This document shows positions 58,850-64,000 of a stretch of 64,000 bases of DNA, piece by piece. The position numbers and the translations under genes are program-made. The stretch is taken from NCBI GenBank assembly GCA_950097015.1, contig CATNEN010000003.1, forward strand, positions 11,251,501-11,315,500, in the 5' to 3' direction. Position 1 is the first letter of the stretch, and each line of letters opens with the position of its first letter. Below the pieces are notes generated by a model. The model had not been told where the DNA came from. It did no database searches and worked only from the letters and a program-made list of their open reading frames with translations. The DNA comes from Macrostomum hystrix. Taxonomy: Eukaryota > Platyhelminthes > Macrostomidae.

Positions 58850-59828
58850 CAGATCATTTTTAAGGCTGTGACACAAGAGCAGATCATTTTGAAGGCTGTG
58901 ACACAAGAGCAGATCATTTTTAAGGCTGTGACACAAGAGCAGATCATTTTGAAGGCTGTGACACAAGAGCAGATCATTTTTAAGGCTGTGACACAAGAGC
59001 AGATCATTTTGAAGGCTGTGACACAAGAGCAGATCATTTTTAAGGCTGTGACACAAGAGCAGATCATTTTGAAGGCTGTGACACAAGAGCAGATCATTTT
59101 GAAGGCTGTGTCACAAGAGCAGATCATTTTGAAGGCTGTGACACGAGCAGATCAATTTGAAGGCTGTGACACAAGAGCAGATCATTTTGAAGACTGAGTC
59201 ACAAGAGCAGATCAATTTGAAGACTGAGTCACAAGAGCAGATCATTTTGAAGACTGAGTCACAAGAGCAGATCATTTTGAAGGCTGTGACACAAGAGCAG
59301 ATCATTTTGAAGACTGAGTCACAAGAGCAGATCAATTTGAAGGCTGTGACACGAGCAGATCAATTTGAAGGCTGTGACACAAGAGCAGATCATTTTGAAG
59401 GCTGTGACACAAGAGCAGATCATTTTGAAGGCTGTGACACAAGAGCAGATCATTTTGAAGGCTGTGACACAAGAGCAGATCAATTTGAAGGCTGTGACAC
59501 AAGAGCAGATCATTTTGAAGGCTGTGACACAAGAGCAGATCAATTTGAAGGCTGTGACACAAGAGCAGATCATTTTGAAGGCTGTGACACAAGAGCAGAT
59601 CATTTTGAAGGCTGTGACACAAGAGCAGATCATTTTGAAGGCTGTGACACAAGAGCAGATCATTTTGAAGGCTGTGACACAAGAGCAGATCATTTTGAAG
59701 GCTGTGACACAAGAGCAGATCAATTTGAAGGCTGTGACACAAGAGCAGAACATTTTGAAGGCTGTGACATAAGAGCAGATCATTTTGAAGGCTGTGACAC
59801 AAGAGCAGATCATTTTGAAGGCTGAGAC
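58850..59828. repeat. 30-bp minisatellite, about 32 units
   Basis: The unit is AAGGCTGTGACACAAGAGCA plus GATCATTTTG. Variants: ATTTTTAA alternating with ATTTTGAA in the left third, GACTGAGTC units in the middle and a few 27-bp units. The unit length is a multiple of 3, so several frames on both strands are open for 100-220 codons. These are not considered genes. Confidence 0.95.
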
Positions 59829-60000
59829 AAGAACGGGAAATATATATTTTAGCATAGACTTCGAGAGTCATGGAATTAGAGTTGAATACTAAACCGCGTA
59901 ATAAGATTGGGAAAAGTAAATCCACCAGACTTCACCTTTCAAGTCAAGTATCATACAGGTGAGTTTTAAAGGACAGCAAAAAACGAAGTAAGACGTAAAA

Positions 60001-60149
60001 ATGCTTATTTCAAATCTGATGATACTAACCATCTTCATTGTCTTTGCTGCCAAGGAAGCTGGTGCAGTTGTTTATTCCACTTCCGCCGGAAGTGCCAGCA
60101 GCAGCAGCAACAGCAACAGCAGCAGCGGCGGTGACTTTGAATCGATCAG
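60001..60149 (+). CDS. First exon of a secreted protein (signal peptide), rest not found
   Basis: ATG at 60001 opens a strong signal peptide (MLISNLMILTIFIVFAAKEA), then GAVVYSTSAGS, a Ser/Asn run and GGDFESIR. A donor GTGAGA follows at 60150. Unspliced, it stops at 60151-60153 as a 50-residue peptide. I found no continuing exon up to 64000, so the gene either runs off the window or is this short form. The AGC/AAC trinucleotide run at 60100-60125 encodes the Ser/Asn tract. Confidence 0.5.
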
Positions 60150-60349
60150 GTGAGAAGTTGTCCGTAGAATCGTAGCGGCCAACCAGTTGAGATTGAAACG
60201 AACCGACGCCTTTATTTAGCGAACCCCTAGGTTGACTGCATTGCTGCTCGCCAGAATTGAGGACGGGAAAAGGAAAGTAAATAGAACTGCCAGAGAACCA
60301 GAATGTACTTTTAGATTAATATTAGTTATGTACGGTTTTCTTTGGCTGT

Positions 60350-60868
60350 TAATCACAACTTGAGCTGTGATAACACCTCATTCCTAGCCTTGGATCATTA
60401 TCAGTCTGTGAGCTGTGATAACACCTCATTCCTAGCCTTGGATCCTTATCAGTCTGTGAGCTGTGATAACACCTCATTCCTAGCCTTGGATCATTATCAG
60501 TCTGTTAGCTGTGATAAAACCTCATTCCTAGCCTTGGATCCTCATCATTCTGTGAGCTGTGATAACACCTCATTCCTAGCCTTGGATCATTATCAGTCTG
60601 TGAGCTGTGATAACACCTCATTCCTAGCCTTGGATCATTATCAGTCTGTGAGCTGTGATAACACCTCATTCCTAGCCTTGGATCCTCATCATTCTGTGAG
60701 CTGTGATAACACCTCATTCCTAGCCTTGAATCCTCATCATTCTGTGAGCTGTGATAACACCTCATTCCTAGCCTTGGATCCTCATCATTCTGTGAGCTGT
60801 GATAACACCTCATTCCTAGCCTTGGATCCTCATTATTCTGTGAGCTGTGATAACACCTCATTTCACGT
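60350..60868. repeat. 48-bp minisatellite, about 11 units
   Basis: The unit is TGAGCTGTGATAACACCTCA plus 28 bases, with TTATCAGTCTG and CTCATCATTCTG subtypes. It is open in one frame on each strand only because 48 is a multiple of 3. If the 60001 gene continues, the array lies in its first intron. Confidence 0.95.
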
Positions 60869-62025
60869 CTGTTCTTTTGATTTCTGATCAGTTTAGCATC
60901 TTATTTTTAGGTGTCTCTTTTGATTGCATTTAGTCAGCGAAAAACACATTGTGTGGACTGTTTAACTCAAGACTTAGGCTGTTAATTTTTGTTATAATAA
61001 TAGCTCTAAAAATAGATGTGCTGATGTTTTCATTCGTTTCGCATTGGTTTTATTTGCCTCACAGACATTAGCATAGCACTTGAGTCCTTTAGGCGTCAAT
61101 TTTTTAAAATCTAAAATTTGAAACAAGGACGTAATATTTTAGTGCTTTTAATATGACAGTTTAAAGTACCATTAAACTCACTCATTGTCAAGTAGTAAGA
61201 CGGAGCAATGGATTTTGACAACGGGGGTCATAGGATTAGGCAAAATTAGAGATGTATTTTTATTTATAAAAAATCGGCTTCTAAAACCGCGACAAAACGG
61301 GGTCGATGCAAATTTTATCTCCTCAATTCAGCACTGGATTTTCTAGCTGATTGGTTGGAGAAAATTGGCTCTAGCAGCCTCTCATTGCTGTTTTCTGATA
61401 TTTATAACAAGCCAGACAGAATTTTATCAGACCAGTTTTATAGAGGACTTAAAATGTTATTAGAAAACAGAACCAGACGATGCGAAAGGACTAGCAAGGG
61501 CTTAGCATGGCCTCCAGATAGGCAGAGAGCGGACAGTCAAGGCTTGGCCCTATGCAAACTAGAACATAGAAAACATAGCCCGTCTAACTTAGAGACATGA
61601 ATAGTCTTTGTCTGACCCCAAGCTGTAGGAGCAGCTAAATTGTCAGTTGATCTAACTAGTTTGGCCTCATCTGTTAGAATGAAAATAGGAGAAAGAAGCG
61701 GAACCAGCCAGGCGAAGCAATAAATAACAAGAGAAAATCCCAGTGACTAGGCCTGGCTAGCCTCCAGCGAAATGCTATCTACTTGTCAGGCTGTGACTTT
61801 ACTAGACACATTAATAATATTGCGATTACTTATAGAAGCGGCATTATGTTGAAAGGCTTACTTCTGTGGAATCAAATATATCAAATAGAAATACCGTACT
61901 TTAACTAAGCTAAAGAAAACTCAAGAACTCAAGTGTGCGATCTTTTAACTTAAGTTTCATGCAGGGAAAAAGGTTTGTAAACTTAAAATTGTGATGCCGT
62001 AATTCGGATGAGAATCTACAAAACA
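60869..62025. other. AT-rich stretch, no gene seen
   Basis: A frame at 61355-61600 has no ATG-led or domain support. No repeats or RNA genes are seen. Confidence 0.4.
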
Positions 62026-62029
62026 GGTG

Positions 62030-62720
62030 GGGGATCCTCGAGTCCGGGTGGGGAAACAGGAATCGGGATGGGGATCTTGGAATTGATATCAGGATCTTAG
62101 AATTGGGATGGGGATCTTGAAGTCGGGATGGGGATCTTGAAGTCGGGATGGGATCTTGGAATCTGGATGGGGATCTTGAAATAGGGACGGATCTTGGAAT
62201 TGGGATAGGGATCTTAATGTCGAGATGGGATCTTGAAATTAGGATGGGATCTTGGAATCGGGATTGGATCTTGGAATCGGGATGGGATCCTGGAATCAGG
62301 ATGGGATCCTGGAATCGGGATGGGATCCTAGAATCAGGATGGGATCCTGGAATCAGGATGGGATCCTGGAATCAGGATGGGATCCTGGAATCAGGATGGG
62401 ATCCTGGAATCAGGATGGGATCCTGGAATCAGGATGGGATCCTGGAATCAGGATGGGATCCTGGAATCAGGATGGGATCCTGGAATCAGGATGGGATCCT
62501 GGAATCGGGATGAGGATTTCGGAATTGGGATGGGATCCTTGAATCGGGATGAGGATTTCGGAATTGGGATGGGATCCTTGAATCGGGATGAGGATTTCGG
62601 AATTGGGATCGGGAGTTTGGAATCGGGATGGGCATCTTAGAGATAGTGATCTTGAAATCGCAATAGGTATGGATCTTAGCGTGGTGATCTGGCAATCGGG
62701 ATGGGGACATTACAATCAGG
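62030..62720. repeat. 19-bp minisatellite, about 34 units
   Basis: The core unit is GGGATCCTGGAATCAGGAT (62280-62510, very regular, a BamHI-like GGATCC in each). Degenerate flanking units (GGGGATCTTGAAGTCGGGAT; GAGGATTTCGGAATTGGGAT) occur on both sides, so the array is most homogeneous in the centre. Confidence 0.93.
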
Positions 62721-63900
62721 ATTGTTTTGCAATCTAGGTATCGTATGAGTCTACGAAATAGGTTGCGATATGTAATTTTTTAATTAAATTAAGAACATCT
62801 AATTTGAACGGGAGGGCGCTTAAAAGGCGATGAAAAATGAAACCTGGATACACATAAAGATATTAAGTGTTTAATAGGAATCTAAAGAACCAAGAAATCA
62901 AGGATTTAGACATAACTATGACTATATATAAATATCATTGATATTGAAGATGGCTAATTCTTCAACCACCTGCCGTGACAATGCATCCGCAGAGATTTGA
63001 TTGAAATCTGACCAGACGCAGCAGAGCGAGTGTTGAAATCTGGCAGAAATCTTTCGTCATATTTTCAACACCTTGACTAGGGCGATGGAGAAGGCATTGA
63101 GCTGAGAAAAATAGAAGAATTAAAGTGAAGCGGCAGGAAATTTGAGTCGGACAAGACATAGGAGGAGTTGAGCCGTCGAGTCTTCTCTGCTTTCTCCCCT
63201 GCCTCCTCTCGTTCCTCTCTATCTCTCATCCGACTTCCCAAGTCAATTTCCTTCCCTTCGCCACCGACTCATTAGTTCTTTTTGCCATTCGCCATTTTTT
63301 CTTTAAAATCCCCACCCCACAAAAAAATCCTCTCAGCTTTAGGCGACAATTTCTGATCCCTTGACTAGACTCAATCGGCAGGCAAATCTAACATCAGGCG
63401 GGTTGTTGATGCCGGACAACCTCAAGAGCATTTCCTGGCTAATTTGCAGGGAAGCATGACCAAACCCAAGCTAATTAGAGTCCGTGTTCAATAGGGCCAC
63501 GGTGGGGATTTAGAGTTGGGGGAAGTGGACGAGCTGGCTAAAGTGGCCGGAACATGAGCCCAATCTCCTGACAATTTTGGCCTTGAGTCGAGAGACGACA
63601 GCGAGACAAAGCTCCAGGCCTGTTAGCGACCACTTTTAATATCAAATTTATTAGTCCCTACACTTCCTTAGTGTCATTGATTCTGTCTAGTTGCTGCCTG
63701 GTTGCGCCTTCTACCTGAATTTCCGACACTAAAAGTGTTTAATCAATTACCACCTTATAATCTATATAGTATAGTTAGCTGGCAAAGTATATACACCTAG
63801 GCAAAATTTATTTACTCGTATGGGATAACTCATCTATTAAAGTGCCTGTATGTCAAATTGAATGAATTAAAAAATCGCAATGCATGTCACTCTAGTTGAC
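62721..63900. other. No gene seen; pyrimidine-rich tract
   Basis: 63178-63300 is a strongly pyrimidine-rich tract on the plus strand. Otherwise no supported gene, RNA or repeat. Confidence 0.4.
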
Positions 63901-63904
63901 CACT

Positions 63905-64000
63905 TAAGTGTAAATATCTGTCACTCTGTAGGACTACTCAAACGTGAATATCTGTCACTCTGTAGGACTACTCAAACATGAATATCTGTCACTCTGTAGG
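63905..64000. repeat. Tandem repeat of about 35 bp running off the window
   Basis: Three units of ATATCTGTCACTCTGTAGGA plus about 15 bases (CTACTCAAACRTGA) reach the last base. The array continues beyond the window. Confidence 0.85.

Noticed and set aside
58868-59925. Several 100-220 codon frames on both strands
   Set aside because: All are generated by the 30-bp minisatellite.

Overview
This is nuclear DNA from an invertebrate animal. Genes are split by short GT-AG introns. The recognisable products are listerin, a Costars/ABRA protein, an alpha-2-macroglobulin-family protein with an LDLa module, an OATP transporter and a SUEL lectin, and there are tRNA-derived SINEs, MITEs and a mariner relic. 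The LDLa-bearing macroglobulin and the secreted lectin-like families suggest a protostome, perhaps a lophotrochozoan, but the phylum cannot be fixed from the sequence.

Layout. 1.2-10.1 kb (+): a complete seven-exon listerin (LTN1) gene, about 1830 aa. 10.4-13.5 kb: a 35-bp satellite. 13.6-15.3 kb (+): the last two exons of a Costars-domain (ABRA-like) gene. 15.35-19.6 kb: a 36-bp satellite. 20.4-21.05 kb: a MITE. 22.0-31.1 kb (+): twelve exons of a macroglobulin-complement-related (Mcr/CD109-like) gene that lacks the thioester motif. 30.0-33.1 kb: MITE copies and a mariner relic. 34.2-47.1 kb (-): five tandem three-exon genes for secreted PAN/Apple-like plus LamG-like proteins, with an unrecognised decayed coding region between the third and fourth. 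48.8-51.8 kb (+): an OATP/SLCO transporter with a Kazal-like loop. 53.0-53.8 kb (+): a small secreted SUEL lectin. 55.8-56.1 kb (+): a secreted 10-cysteine peptide. 57.9-58.7 kb (-): the last exon of an unrecognised basic protein. 60.0 kb (+): a signal-peptide first exon.

About a fifth of the window is minisatellite: at least fourteen unrelated arrays with units of 19-48 bp, several inside introns. One repeats an exon end with its splice donor about fifteen times. Two tRNA-derived SINE families, a TA-flanked MITE family and a small hAT-like insertion account for most other repeats.

Functionally, listerin (ribosome quality control) and OATP are housekeeping or transport genes. The stretch from 22 to 60 kb is mostly secreted or cell-surface proteins of recognition or effector type. 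The strongest candidate for something undescribed is the PAN-LamG array. Its first exon, first intron (exactly 110 bp in all five copies) and start of exon 2 are nearly identical between paralogs, while the third exon has diverged strongly. That pattern points to ongoing gene conversion with a variable lectin-like half.
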